Origin: an uncultured Lachnospiraceae bacterium
GTDB lineage: Bacteria; Bacillota; Clostridia; Lachnospirales; Lachnospiraceae
Assembly: GCA_910579935.1 (NCBI GenBank)
Contig: CAJTVQ010000001.1
Coordinates: 107,592 to 171,591, forward strand
Direction of reading: 5' to 3'
DNA length: 64,000 nt
Part shown: piece after piece, positions 15,772 through 25,325 of the stretch
Layout of the letters: each line of letters starts with the position of its first letter
Numbering within the stretch: the first letter of the stretch is position 1
The notes under the pieces: model-generated
Databases searched by the model: none
The model's input: the letters and a program-made list of their open reading frames with translations, nothing else
Told to the model about the DNA's origin: nothing
Translations under genes and position numbers: made by a program

Positions 15772-16641
15772 TTATCTGGACTCACCCATAAAAAACAAAG
15801 CAATGGTTCCGGGACCCGAATGCGCACCGATGGTCGGCCCGATATGGTTGATCAGGAAACTGTCAATACCAAACCGCTCCTTTACCTCATCCCGTACCGC
15901 TTCCGCATCCTCCAGGGCATCCCCGTGGCTGATGAAAATAATATCATTCTCATCCCGGTAGCGTCCCATTTTTTCAGCCATGTAATCCACAAGGGCATGA
16001 AGGGATTTTTTCCGTCCCCGCACCTTTTGAATCGGAATCAGATGACCTTCTCCATCCACATGCAGAATCGGTTTGATACCGACTACCGTTCCGACAACGG
16101 CCGCCGTCCGGCTTACCCTGCCGCCCCGGTACAGATGGTTTAAGTCATCCACGGTAAAAATATGTACCAGGTGGGGAATGTGCTCCTCTACCCAGTCTGC
16201 TGTTTCATCCATGGATCTTCCCGCTTTCTGAAGCATCACCGCCTTATGCACCAGCAGCCCTTCTCCCATGGAAGCGCATCGGCTGTCAATGACCGTAATC
16301 TTACAGTCCGGATGCTCTTCCATCACCATATCCGCGGCAAGGCAGGCATTGTTGTATGTTCCGCTGAGTCCCGAAGAAAAGCAGATATACAGCAGCTGTC
16401 TGCACTCTTTCAGATAATTCTCAAAATACAACCGACACTCCTCCGGATTCACCTGCGAAGTAGTCGGCATATTTCCGTCCCGCATCATACTGTAAAATTC
16501 TTTCCAGTCCAATTCATGCCCTTTACTGTAAGTTTCCCCTTTTATTGTGTAGTTGAACACCATCAGCCCCAAATTATTTTCCCGGATGTAATCCGCCGGC
16601 AAATCCGCGGTAGTATTCGTAATTATCTTAAAATCAGACAT
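15772..16641 (-). CDS. DegV family fatty-acid-binding protein
   Basis: A 289-residue cytoplasmic protein of the DegV family, whose members bind a single fatty acid. Some family members act with fatty acid kinase to feed host fatty acids into phospholipids. The hallmark start IITNTTADLPADYI, the TSQVNPEE loop and CFSSGLSGTYNNA are present. The length is normal. The start has GGAGGGC 5 bp upstream. It stands alone, with no fakA nearby. Confidence 0.9.
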   Translation of the reverse strand: MSDFKIITNTTADLPADYIRENNLGLMVFNYTIKGETYSKGHELDWKEFYSMMRDGNMPTTSQVNPEECRLYFENYLKECRQLLYICFSSGLSGTYNNACLAADMVMEEHPDCKITVIDSRCASMGEGLLVHKAVMLQKAGRSMDETADWVEEHIPHLVHIFTVDDLNHLYRGGRVSRTAAVVGTVVGIKPILHVDGEGHLIPIQKVRGRKKSLHALVDYMAEKMGRYRDENDIIFISHGDALEDAEAVRDEVKERFGIDSFLINHIGPTIGAHSGPGTIALFFMGESR

Positions 16642-16735
16642 AAAAAGCCCTCCATTTGTCCCATCTTGAAAGAATGTTTTTAAAAACCTGTTTATTAAGT
16701 TATGATTTTACCACGTTTTTGCATAAATTACAAGT

Positions 16736-18211
16736 TTACTGCTTTTCCGAATGTGGCAGACGGTAACGGATCAGCCGTTTCCAAAGCTGCTTCGGATTCA
16801 GGGGAATCAAAGGATATACATAGCTCCTTCCAGATACCGTCCGGTTGGATACGATTGCCGCGACCAGCAGAATGACCGCTGCGATAAACCCGTACAGACC
16901 GAATAACTGCGTCAGGATCAGATTGATGATGCGCATAAACTTAATCGCATAACTTAGTTCATAATTCTGCTGGGTATAACTTGCAATCGCCACAAATGCC
17001 ATATAAAGCATCACTTCCGAGTTGAACCATCCGCTGTTGACCGAGAATTCCCCGAGCACCAGAGCCGCCATGACACTCAGCGGCGTACTGAGCATATTCG
17101 GCGTATTCACTGCAGCCAGTCTCAGACCGTCGATGGCAAGCTCCAGGAGCAGAAACTGCCATATGAGCGGAATATTCGTAACATCTTTTACCGCAATAAA
17201 TTCAAATCCGGAAGGAATCCAATGGGGATTCTGCATCAGAAGCAGAAAAACCGGGGTTACAAAATAGGTCAGTATGGCGATCAGAAACCGTGAAAGTCTC
17301 AGATACGTTCCCGTAATGGGCGGGAAATAATAATCATCCGCTTCTTCTACAATATCAAAAATCGACGTCGGCGTGATCATGGCGGAAGGCGAATTGTCCA
17401 CCAGAATCACAATATCCCCTTCCAAAACCTGCGCCGCCGCCGTATCCGGACGCTCGGTGAATTTAAATTTCGGAAAAGGATTGAACCATTTCCTGTCGAA
17501 CAGACATTCCGCCAGACTTTCCTGGTTCATCGTCAGTGCATCCACTTCGATATGCTGAATCTTGCGTTTCAGTTCCTCCAGAAAACCATGATCCACACGG
17601 GAATCCATATAACAGAGAACGATATCTGTCTTGGAACTCGTCCCTGCCTGAAACATCTCCATCCGCAGATCGGTGCTGCGGATACGCCGTCTGATCAATG
17701 CGGTATTAAACACGATCGTTTCCACAAAACCGTCTTTCGAACCGCGCAGCGCCTTATCCTTTTCCGGTTCCGACACACTCCTTGAAGGATAGGTTCTGGA
17801 ATCAATCAGGAGACATTGCTCGTAACCGTCAATAAACAGGGCAAATACGCCGGACATGATAAAGTAAATGATCTGTTCCCACCCTGCCTGTATGTCCACC
17901 TCCACATGAGGAATATTTTTCTTTGACATCTCATGGGCATTGTCCGGCATTTCTTCCGGTGTCAGCCCGATAAAATACTGAAGCATTTTCTGCATCATCT
18001 CATCCTTGCAGAAACCGTCAATAAAATACATGCAGGCATTCCGTCCGCCCACCTGTATCACCCGGTACACCACGTCAAAACTGGTACCTGCCCCCAACTG
18101 TTCATTCAGGTATTTCATATTTTCTTCAAGGGAGGACGACATATTTCCCTGCCGGATTTCCTCTCCCGCGTCTCTTGTTCCCTTCGTATTGGTTTCCGTT
18201 CCCATACCCAT
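16736..18211 (-). CDS. gerKA: Spore germination protein, GerA/GerKA family
   Basis: This is the A subunit of a germinant receptor in the inner spore membrane. The protein has 491 residues. The N-terminal cytosolic domain contains GGRNACMYFIDGFCKDEMMQ, followed by the GerA core (DIVLCYMDSRVDHGFLEELKRK and the VLEGDIVILVDNSPSAMITP motif). Four or five C-terminal membrane segments follow from about residue 310. The ATG at 18211 follows GGAAGGAG. No B or C subunit gene is adjacent, so it is an orphan here. A sigma-G-type promoter lies upstream. Confidence 0.92.
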   Translation of the reverse strand: MGMGTETNTKGTRDAGEEIRQGNMSSSLEENMKYLNEQLGAGTSFDVVYRVIQVGGRNACMYFIDGFCKDEMMQKMLQYFIGLTPEEMPDNAHEMSKKNIPHVEVDIQAGWEQIIYFIMSGVFALFIDGYEQCLLIDSRTYPSRSVSEPEKDKALRGSKDGFVETIVFNTALIRRRIRSTDLRMEMFQAGTSSKTDIVLCYMDSRVDHGFLEELKRKIQHIEVDALTMNQESLAECLFDRKWFNPFPKFKFTERPDTAAAQVLEGDIVILVDNSPSAMITPTSIFDIVEEADDYYFPPITGTYLRLSRFLIAILTYFVTPVFLLLMQNPHWIPSGFEFIAVKDVTNIPLIWQFLLLELAIDGLRLAAVNTPNMLSTPLSVMAALVLGEFSVNSGWFNSEVMLYMAFVAIASYTQQNYELSYAIKFMRIINLILTQLFGLYGFIAAVILLVAAIVSNRTVSGRSYVYPLIPLNPKQLWKRLIRYRLPHSEKQ

Positions 18212-18242
18212 AAAAACTCCTTCCATAAGACATGTTAAACCT

Positions 18243-18273
18243 TAGTATGTCTATGGAAGGAATTTTTTATGCA
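18243..18273 (-). promoter_or_regulatory. Sigma-G-like promoter of gerKA
   Basis: On the minus strand TGCATA (18273-18268) is separated by 18 bp from CATACTA (18249-18243). This nearly equals the forespore sigma-G consensus TGAATA-N18-CATACTA. The start codon lies 32 bp downstream. Forespore expression is normal for ger receptor genes. Confidence 0.65.
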
Positions 18274-18293
18274 ATGACCTGTTTTATGCAAAA

Positions 18294-19994
18294 TCATCCT
18301 CTTATCTTCACTTCACAGTCCTTACCGCAAAAAGCTATGCCGTACCGGACAATGGAAGCATAGCCGTCTTCCTGCAATTCCCTGTCATACATCTTATCTG
18401 CAATCTGCCGCAATGCATCCTCTGCCCTGCTTTCCAAATCTTCCACTTTTTTTGCGGTTTTAAATTCCACTACATATGCCGCTTTCTTGCGGGAAACCGG
18501 TTTAAGAAAAAGGTCTGTCCTTCCCTTACCTCCTTCACGGTTGGATTTTACCATATAACCATCCATTCCATACAGAATACCGGCTAGAAATCCATGGTAA
18601 AAACTCTCATAAGCATCGTTAAAACTAATGGTTCTTAACAGAATATTCTCAATTTCTTCCTGTACAGTCTGCGCATCCATCTGCATGAATGCATGGAATA
18701 ATCTTGTTCTGTCCCGCTCTTTTACCTGTTCACGAAACCATCCCATAACTTTATGCCGGAAAATACAGCGGATTTCTTCATTTGGAATGGCAAGTGACAG
18801 ATAAATCTGTCCCGTATCCGCATCATACCGCTCGCACATTTTACGAAAATATCCCGTAAAGAACATAAAATTCCAAAGATTATCTATATTTTCGTATATT
18901 TCTTCATAAGTAATATCTTCATGCACCGGTTTTTCTATGGTTTTTCCTTCTATCAGCGCTTCTATTTCGTTTCTCGTCTCCCGGTCTGCAGATTCGATGA
19001 AACGGCGTACAATATCGTTAGAGCTGGTATTGGCCCAATAGGGTTTGGGAAACGCCTCCCTGTTTTCCTTTAATTCATCCATATACTGAATCACACTCCA
19101 TGGATTATAAACATTTGTCTTCCCAAACAGATAACCGTCATACCATTTCTGCAGGATACCAAACTTTTCCTCCACTCCGTAATCCCTGCATATCGTCTGC
19201 ACCTCTGCATCGGTGAATCCGAAATACTCGTCATACCGGCTGTCCAGTATGGAAATCATTTTCAGATTATTTAATCCGGTAAAAACGGATTCCTTAGAAA
19301 TCCTAAGACACCCCGTAATAACCGCAAACTCCATATGCGGATTGGTTTTCAGCGCGGATTCAAACAGAGAACGGATAAACCCCACCATTTTATTATAATA
19401 CTTTGAAAAATATGCGCTTTCCAAAGGAACATCATACTCATCAATCAAAATAACCGCCTTGTGTCCATAATAACGGTGCAGACACTCCGATAAAAATTTC
19501 AGGGATTTATTATAGTCCGTCCGCTTCGCCGCATCCTCCATCAAAGCCCGGTACTTCTTTTTCATATATTCCGTCAGACAGTCCGATTCCAGTAAAAACG
19601 CGTGCCTGGTGAATTCTCCGGCAATGTCATCGGTCAAGGCTGCAAAAGACTGTTCAAAATCCTCCTGCTTTGCTGATTTTAACGATAAAGCGATTACAGG
19701 ATATTTTCCCATATACTGCAGATAATTTTCCCCGCAGTCCATAATTTTCAGATTTTGAAACAGACTGCGGTTATCCACGGAATTTCCGTTCTCATCCCGC
19801 CTGTCTTCAAAAAAATACTGGAGCATGCTCATATTCAATGTTTTTCCAAATCTTCTCGGACGGGTAAATAGATTCACATCTCCTTTTTTATCCAGCAACT
19901 CTTTAATAAGCAGCGTTTTATCCACAAAATAATAATGATTGCTTATCATTTTTCCAAAATCATCTACACCGATTGGCAACGGCTTATTTATCAT
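18294..19994 (-). CDS. AAA-ATPase-like protein with C-terminal PD-(D/E)XK nuclease domain
   Basis: A 566-residue protein of the family common in gut Firmicutes and Bacteroidetes. It starts LPIGVDDFGKMI, with a Walker A-type RPRRFGKTLNMSM (about residues 37-49), Walker B VILIDEYDVP and arginine-rich motifs. The C-terminal nuclease-like core is GRTDLFLKP...AAYVVEFKTAK. Its cellular role is not established; these genes are often multicopy and mobile. The start at 19994 follows GGGAGGAG. It lies between gerKA and a decayed gerKA copy, so it is flanked by direct repeats of about 95 bp. Confidence 0.75.
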   Translation of the reverse strand: MINKPLPIGVDDFGKMISNHYYFVDKTLLIKELLDKKGDVNLFTRPRRFGKTLNMSMLQYFFEDRRDENGNSVDNRSLFQNLKIMDCGENYLQYMGKYPVIALSLKSAKQEDFEQSFAALTDDIAGEFTRHAFLLESDCLTEYMKKKYRALMEDAAKRTDYNKSLKFLSECLHRYYGHKAVILIDEYDVPLESAYFSKYYNKMVGFIRSLFESALKTNPHMEFAVITGCLRISKESVFTGLNNLKMISILDSRYDEYFGFTDAEVQTICRDYGVEEKFGILQKWYDGYLFGKTNVYNPWSVIQYMDELKENREAFPKPYWANTSSNDIVRRFIESADRETRNEIEALIEGKTIEKPVHEDITYEEIYENIDNLWNFMFFTGYFRKMCERYDADTGQIYLSLAIPNEEIRCIFRHKVMGWFREQVKERDRTRLFHAFMQMDAQTVQEEIENILLRTISFNDAYESFYHGFLAGILYGMDGYMVKSNREGGKGRTDLFLKPVSRKKAAYVVEFKTAKKVEDLESRAEDALRQIADKMYDRELQEDGYASIVRYGIAFCGKDCEVKIRG

Positions 19995-20032
19995 GAATCG
20001 GTCTCCTCCCACGCTATTCTGTATCCTGCTTT

Positions 20033-20224
20033 TTATATGCTAACATTATAACGCCGTACCTTGGAAATTACAATGAAACCTTTTCGGTGTATGAGGAATA
20101 TCTTGGCCATCTCATAGGCATTGTCCGGCAGTTTCATATTTTCTTCAAGGGAGGACGACATATTTTCCTGCCGGATCTCATCTCCCGCGTCTCTTGTTCC
20201 CTTCGTATTGGTTTCCGTTCCCAT
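20033..20224 (-). pseudogene. Decayed second copy of the gerKA 5' end
   Basis: The 63-codon frame begins MGTETNTKGTRDAGDEIRQ...SLEENMK, nearly identical to gerKA. It then jumps to LPDNAYEMAKIFLIH, which matches gerKA about 55 codons later (MPDNAHEMSKKNIPH). It therefore carries an internal deletion of roughly 160 bp and then loses the frame. About 95 bp at its 5' end is almost identical at DNA level to 18115-18209, indicating a fairly recent duplication. Confidence 0.8.
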
Positions 20225-20232
20225 TTATTTCA

Positions 20233-20892
20233 TCACAAATGCCATATTACTTTCCCAATATATTCTGCCATCTGCCAATCTTCTTCTGTATTAATATCTA
20301 CGGCTTCAAATTTACTGACCACATGAATATATGGCTTTCTTCCGATCCTACACCGATAACGCTCCAAAGATTCTTTACTAATTCCATATAATCCTGTCGT
20401 TTCCTCTATAACCGGTAACATATCCTGACTTCTTGGCAGAATTTCAGGTCTATAATTTACCGGTGTTTCCCCTATCCAATAAAATCCATGATTTTTCGTT
20501 GCCGTAAAACAAGAATCATATTTCTCTATTGCGATCAACTGTTCAAAACAAGATCGAATTGTTTCTGACTGCAAATAAGGAGCAGTTGCAAATAATTGAA
20601 AATAGTAATCATATTGGGGATACTGTAAATAATGATAAACCAACAAGTCATTTCCGTTCGCTGTATTTTGGGCCAGTTCCGGTTTTCTATCAATAACAAG
20701 AAATCCCTGTTCTTTCGCATACATAGCTATTTCCTTACTGTTTGTATCAACATAAATTTCATCAAACACACTTGCTTCTATTACATGTTCACAAATATAT
20801 TGATATAATTTTTTTCCATTCATCAATTTTAAATTTTTACCTGAAATACGCTCAGAATATGCTTTTATTGGAATAAAACACGCAGTTCTCAT
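20233..20892 (-). CDS. CMP-nonulosonate (acylneuraminate-type) cytidylyltransferase
   Basis: It activates a sialic-acid-like or related acidic sugar with CTP for transfer to a surface glycan. The protein has 219 residues, with the family start ACFIPIKAYSERISGKNLKLMNGKKL (normally A-R-x-G-S-K-G-x-x-x-K-N). The conserved QLFATAPYLQSETI and INTEEDWQMAEYI tail are present. The ATG overlaps the zinc-ribbon gene stop by 4 bp once a frameshift there is corrected. No nonulosonate synthase is in the window, so the sugar must be made elsewhere. Base composition is AT-rich. Confidence 0.8.
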   Translation of the reverse strand: MRTACFIPIKAYSERISGKNLKLMNGKKLYQYICEHVIEASVFDEIYVDTNSKEIAMYAKEQGFLVIDRKPELAQNTANGNDLLVYHYLQYPQYDYYFQLFATAPYLQSETIRSCFEQLIAIEKYDSCFTATKNHGFYWIGETPVNYRPEILPRSQDMLPVIEETTGLYGISKESLERYRCRIGRKPYIHVVSKFEAVDINTEEDWQMAEYIGKVIWHL

Positions 20893-21310
20893 TCTTCCTG
20901 TCCACCTTTCTCGATAGCATTACCACAGTTGGGACACTTATTATGATCATCAGTAACTTGTGTCTCTGTCTTCGGAATGGGGGTTCCGCAAGAACTACAG
21001 AATAAACGCCTTTTGGAATATCGGCCCCACACTTTTCGCAACACTGGACACCTTTGATATTTTGAATCTGATCCCTATAATTCCATATATTCTGCTCTAA
21101 CTCAGCAATTGTATTTATCATTTCTAAAAATTCTTCCTCACAATCATTGCTATGAATACTCGCATACAGTTTTCCTATCTTATAATACATATTATTAATC
21201 TTATTTTCTTCCTGCGCAATCAAATAATTGATGCAAACAACGTCAGACATGCCTTTTGTTTTTTGTCCTGCATCAACAACCTTTTTTCCTAAACCATCAA
21301 AAAATCCCAT
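20889..21310 (-). pseudogene. Zinc-ribbon coiled-coil protein with a single-base frameshift
   Basis: The frame starts at ATG 21310 (MGFFDGLGKKVVDAGQKTK, AAAGGAG upstream). It runs through a helical region to CEKCGADIPKG. There one base is missing in the T run at 21004-21006. After the frame shift the sequence continues FCSSCGTPIPKTETQ...KCPNCGNAIEKGGQEE and ends at a TGA that overlaps the next ATG. The corrected protein has three CxxC zinc knuckles. Its function is unknown. The intact downstream frame and stop/start overlap suggest a very recent mutation or a sequencing error. Confidence 0.7.
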
Positions 21311-21341
21311 TTTACTCTCCTTTGTGTTATCCATCCCAGAC

Positions 21342-23498
21342 TCAGATTACTTTTCTTATAAAACGTCTGTCTTCTGTATGTGCATCATATCCAACAGAAT
21401 CAACTAATTGATTACTTTCAACATCATAAACTACAATATTAAGCCCACGGACATTAACAGCATAATCGATACCATTAATAATAATAGCCGCCTGATTTCC
21501 CTTGCGCCATGCTTTACTGGATATATCAAGGTCTATATTATTTGAGCAGAATAAATATTCTACAGGACTTTCCGGATGTTTACCTGCCCAATTGAATAAT
21601 ATGGCTGACTTTATTGATACACCTATATACATTCTCCAAAGTTCCTTACTGAATTTGGTGAATCCCAAATGAAAGAGCTTTTGCACAATATCTTGCGGCA
21701 GATAATCTCCCGGGGTATCCCTTACAGCAAGGACGATCAGATATCCTGATTTGATGATTTGCAAAATATCAAGGTATCTGTAAATATTATCCGTTGCTTT
21801 CAGCATTTTTTTTATACCATTAGGGTTAGCGATATATTCGGTAAGCAGGCTTATTTGTTCTTCTTGCCGTGCTATAACTGCATTAAGTTTTTCAATCTCC
21901 TTTATAGATTGTTTGGAACGGAACAATTCAACTGCTTCCGGTACAGTAATCTTTTCAGAATATATTCTCATTCCCAAATTATCCAAATTTCTTTCAAAAA
22001 CAAAATTTCGTGCTGCTTTTTTAATTTCTATATCATTTGCATACACCCACAATGTTTCGTCACGAAAAAGAATGTCACATTCTGTATCAAATATTTTTTC
22101 TTTCTTAATACAAATAGAAGTGTACATATCAGAAGAACCAATTAGCTTTCTGTCAGTAAGCTCATAATTCAAAAAAATAAGGGTATTTGACTTTTCAAGT
22201 TTGTTGATAGGGAAATCATTATAACTACACATATCAATGATAATGAGTGAATTCTTTAACTCCTTTAGGGCATTAATCCTCAGTTCAAGAAAAATTCCCT
22301 TATATCCAACCTTTTCTGACAATAATTCTAATTGGGACATTAAAACCTCATCACAGTAAATACACGAAAATCCCTGGCGCTTAGCAAAAAGTAACGAAGT
22401 ATAGATACTAATATAAAACCACCATGTTTTAGCTATATGCCAACCCAAAGCATAAAATTTGTTATAAGATGATTCAGATAAAAAACCCAATGAAGTAGAA
22501 ACAGCTCCAATGACTAAATTGAATTTGATTCCTCTTTTTACTATATATTTTGATAAAAATTCAAATGGCACATTTGGGAGACCCTGTGCATTCTCCCCAT
22601 ACAATCGGAAAATATCCTCTTGTGATATTGGATCATTTATGTGGCATTTTATATAAATTTTCTCATTCTCTGGTGCATAGAAATCTATGCATAGTTTATC
22701 TGCAGTTGAAAAAATTTCATTTGGGGTACAATTAACATATCCTAAAATTTCTTTCCTTAATGATAAATTTGCTTTGTTATATACAATCCCATCAGAATAA
22801 AATGCATTGCTGTTTCTGATAACCATAACACTTTTTGAAGTATTATTAATATCAAAGTTTTTTTCATTTAAGTTGAAACAGGAAAAGATTTTTTCCATAT
22901 CTTGCGGCAAAATATTTTCGAGGCATTCTCCTTTATCCCAGGTCGTATAACCTTTTTCCGCCAATCTTTTTTGTGAAACATCTGATTGTTTTAAAAGACA
23001 AGGAATTGCATATTCTGCAAATGGTGAAAATGTTTTTAGCTTCTCATGAAGGGAGTAAAAGCATCCCGTTATTGTAGGATGAGGATTTTCTGTTAAATAA
23101 TTTTTTGCAAATTCTATCCATACATATTTTATTTTACACAAGTTAAAATATATATTTATTTCTGCTCCCCAATTATCATTTATAACAAATATTTCATCAA
23201 AATCACTGATTCTATAGTTTGAATCATCCAATAACTTGTCATAATATTCCAATATTCTTTCTTTTACAATATCATTTTCCGTATGTATAGGAAGATTTTT
23301 GGGGCAGCATAATCCACAGGCTACAACATCTTTAAATATTTTTTCTTTTGTGAGTCCATCAAGAACCGATAACAATCCCCGTGTTCTATACATTGGTTCA
23401 TCTAAAAAATATACTGCTTCCTTATCCCGGTTCATTCCTAATTTATGAATTATCGTACATGCCAGCGCTGTCGGCAATGACACAAAATATGCTATCAT
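21342..23498 (-). CDS. Putative polysialyltransferase-like protein with C-terminal FAM3/ILEI-like domain
   Basis: A 718-residue protein I can name only in parts. Residues 1 to about 400 look like a GT-B-type glycosyltransferase related to (poly)sialyltransferases: FVINDNWGAEINIYFNL, then KCHINDPISQEDIFRLYG and IGAVSTSLGF. A helical linker (about 525-575) follows. The last 130 residues resemble the FAM3/ILEI domain, with LIVLAVRDTPGDYLP...KLFHLGF and then GNQAAIIINGIDYAVNVRGLNIVVYD and DSVGYDAHT. These two halves are in the reverse order to animal FAM3. Its place next to a CMP-sugar synthetase supports transfer of an acidic sugar. Confidence in the enzyme class is moderate. Confidence 0.5.
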   Translation of the reverse strand: MIAYFVSLPTALACTIIHKLGMNRDKEAVYFLDEPMYRTRGLLSVLDGLTKEKIFKDVVACGLCCPKNLPIHTENDIVKERILEYYDKLLDDSNYRISDFDEIFVINDNWGAEINIYFNLCKIKYVWIEFAKNYLTENPHPTITGCFYSLHEKLKTFSPFAEYAIPCLLKQSDVSQKRLAEKGYTTWDKGECLENILPQDMEKIFSCFNLNEKNFDINNTSKSVMVIRNSNAFYSDGIVYNKANLSLRKEILGYVNCTPNEIFSTADKLCIDFYAPENEKIYIKCHINDPISQEDIFRLYGENAQGLPNVPFEFLSKYIVKRGIKFNLVIGAVSTSLGFLSESSYNKFYALGWHIAKTWWFYISIYTSLLFAKRQGFSCIYCDEVLMSQLELLSEKVGYKGIFLELRINALKELKNSLIIIDMCSYNDFPINKLEKSNTLIFLNYELTDRKLIGSSDMYTSICIKKEKIFDTECDILFRDETLWVYANDIEIKKAARNFVFERNLDNLGMRIYSEKITVPEAVELFRSKQSIKEIEKLNAVIARQEEQISLLTEYIANPNGIKKMLKATDNIYRYLDILQIIKSGYLIVLAVRDTPGDYLPQDIVQKLFHLGFTKFSKELWRMYIGVSIKSAILFNWAGKHPESPVEYLFCSNNIDLDISSKAWRKGNQAAIIINGIDYAVNVRGLNIVVYDVESNQLVDSVGYDAHTEDRRFIRKVI

Positions 23499-23504
23499 AA
23501 ATAT

Positions 23505-25325
23505 TCACCCTTTCTCAAATTCGAGTCCCAAATACTTCTTCCAAAATTCCACATCCGTAACCCTGTCCAGATACTCCCGATATGCCTTTTCTACATCCGC
23601 ATATTTCTTCTCATATTCGTTCATTACAGTATAAAATCTATTCCTGATACTTCGGAACGTGTTTCTGTCCTTTTTATATTCCGCATACCTGCTTTCTGCT
23701 GCATCAATTGCATAATTCACATTTGTAAGACATTGCTTTTTTTGAAAATACCCCCAGCCATAAGGAATCACTCCTGCTTTCTTTTTGGATATAAAGTTCG
23801 GAATTCTGTCTTGTCCATTGTATGTATAGTCATAGAAAAGTTTTGTTATTTTACCCAAATTCTCATAAACATATATTTTTTCATAGTCAATCAGCTTTCT
23901 GACGTCTTCTGTAATCGGTTTCAGTAAATTATCCTGCATCTTTTTTTCCTGTAGTTTTTCTAATAGATCCAGGGAAAAGAAATATTCGGGACCTTTTAAA
24001 TAGTCTTCGACAGCATCTAATAATAAAGAAGCTCCTTTATAATTAAAACTGTAAACCTCCTGCCAGAAAAGCTCCTTAATATGTCCGATAACATCCACAT
24101 CCGACAATTCAGGATGCATGGCACGTACTATTAGTTCATTTCTTTCCACCTGATAATATTCCAAAGCAGCGCTAAATTTACGTTCAAATCCCTTATACCA
24201 AACGCACACTCCGTTTATGGTAACAAATTTTGCATGGTTTCTAAGTGAATATTCCACATCATCTCCGCGCACAAATACCGGAACAGGAAGGTTATCCAGC
24301 CTCGCCGTTTCTGTCGGTATGCAGCAAAACCACCAGGCTGCATATTGATAAACCATATCATCCGCAAGACTTTCGTTCAACAATACATTTTTCCACAAAT
24401 TCATATCCAGATCAGAGTGGATGGCTTCGTGGAACCCGGATAAATTTAATCTTCCTGTATTCTCATGCTGAATGTTTGGCTGTTCCATTTTCAGCATTGC
24501 TCCGCTGATAAAATATTCTCTGTACTCAGGACGCAGGATATCCAACAGTTTATATAGACGTTTGAAACTTTCCGGCAAAAGCGTTACATCGTCATCCATC
24601 AACAGAATATGCGTAGGCATCTTAGACTGCCTGAGGGATTCTATGATCCCTCTAGCAAACCCGCCTGCCCCTCCGGTATTTTTATTGTGAAAGACTCTTA
24701 TATTTTGCTTATCGCCCGTCTGTTCAGGAAGTGTTCTTCCATTATCTACAATATTCCAGCAAAATGCGTGTGAATATTCTGAATCAGAAAACAAATGCTC
24801 ATTTAATAAATCAATATTCCGTTTCACATCTGTTTCTCTTTTAAAAGTAGTTGTCACCAATGCTATATAAGGAACGCAATGTCTGCTCCGGCTGATATCC
24901 GTTGCATAATAGGCATCATAAAGAAAAGTTTTCTTATAAGTATTTATTTGAAAAGCGGCTACCTTACTCTGCATTCCAATCGGATAAGGCAGTATGATTT
25001 TCGTCCTCTCCAACAGGTTATACTCATAGCTGCCCAGCCATTCCTTTTTGATATCCGATTTTTCCCCATAATGTCCGAATAAATCTATCGTAAACCTGCC
25101 TTCTGCTTCCAATACCAGATAAAAGTTTTCTGCATATGTATACTTCTTCCATTTTTCTACAGAGAGTGAATTAAAATATGTAAAAAATTCAAACCAGTTA
25201 GCTTTACATAAAACACTTTCACCCTTTTCTCCGGTATAAATAGTAACAGAGCTTCTGTAATACATATGCCTGGTACCGTCAATTTCAATAAAACCGTTTG
25301 TCAATATCTTTTGCAGCTTGTACAT
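23505..25325 (-). CDS. GlfT2-like family 2 glycosyltransferase
   Basis: A 606-residue glycosyltransferase resembling galactofuranosyltransferase GlfT2. It has an N-terminal beta-rich domain (1 to about 145) and a GT-A domain starting ALVTTTFKRETDVKRNI. NKNTGGAGGFARG and the metal-binding HILLMDDDVTL (about residues 235-245) follow, then RGDDVEYSLRNH and a helical C-terminal region. It probably extends a cell-surface polysaccharide at the cytosolic membrane face. It overlaps the preceding paralogue by 41 bp and has no strong ribosome binding site, so coupled translation is likely. The donor sugar is not shown by the sequence. Confidence 0.8.
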   Translation of the reverse strand: MYKLQKILTNGFIEIDGTRHMYYRSSVTIYTGEKGESVLCKANWFEFFTYFNSLSVEKWKKYTYAENFYLVLEAEGRFTIDLFGHYGEKSDIKKEWLGSYEYNLLERTKIILPYPIGMQSKVAAFQINTYKKTFLYDAYYATDISRSRHCVPYIALVTTTFKRETDVKRNIDLLNEHLFSDSEYSHAFCWNIVDNGRTLPEQTGDKQNIRVFHNKNTGGAGGFARGIIESLRQSKMPTHILLMDDDVTLLPESFKRLYKLLDILRPEYREYFISGAMLKMEQPNIQHENTGRLNLSGFHEAIHSDLDMNLWKNVLLNESLADDMVYQYAAWWFCCIPTETARLDNLPVPVFVRGDDVEYSLRNHAKFVTINGVCVWYKGFERKFSAALEYYQVERNELIVRAMHPELSDVDVIGHIKELFWQEVYSFNYKGASLLLDAVEDYLKGPEYFFSLDLLEKLQEKKMQDNLLKPITEDVRKLIDYEKIYVYENLGKITKLFYDYTYNGQDRIPNFISKKKAGVIPYGWGYFQKKQCLTNVNYAIDAAESRYAEYKKDRNTFRSIRNRFYTVMNEYEKKYADVEKAYREYLDRVTDVEFWKKYLGLEFEKG

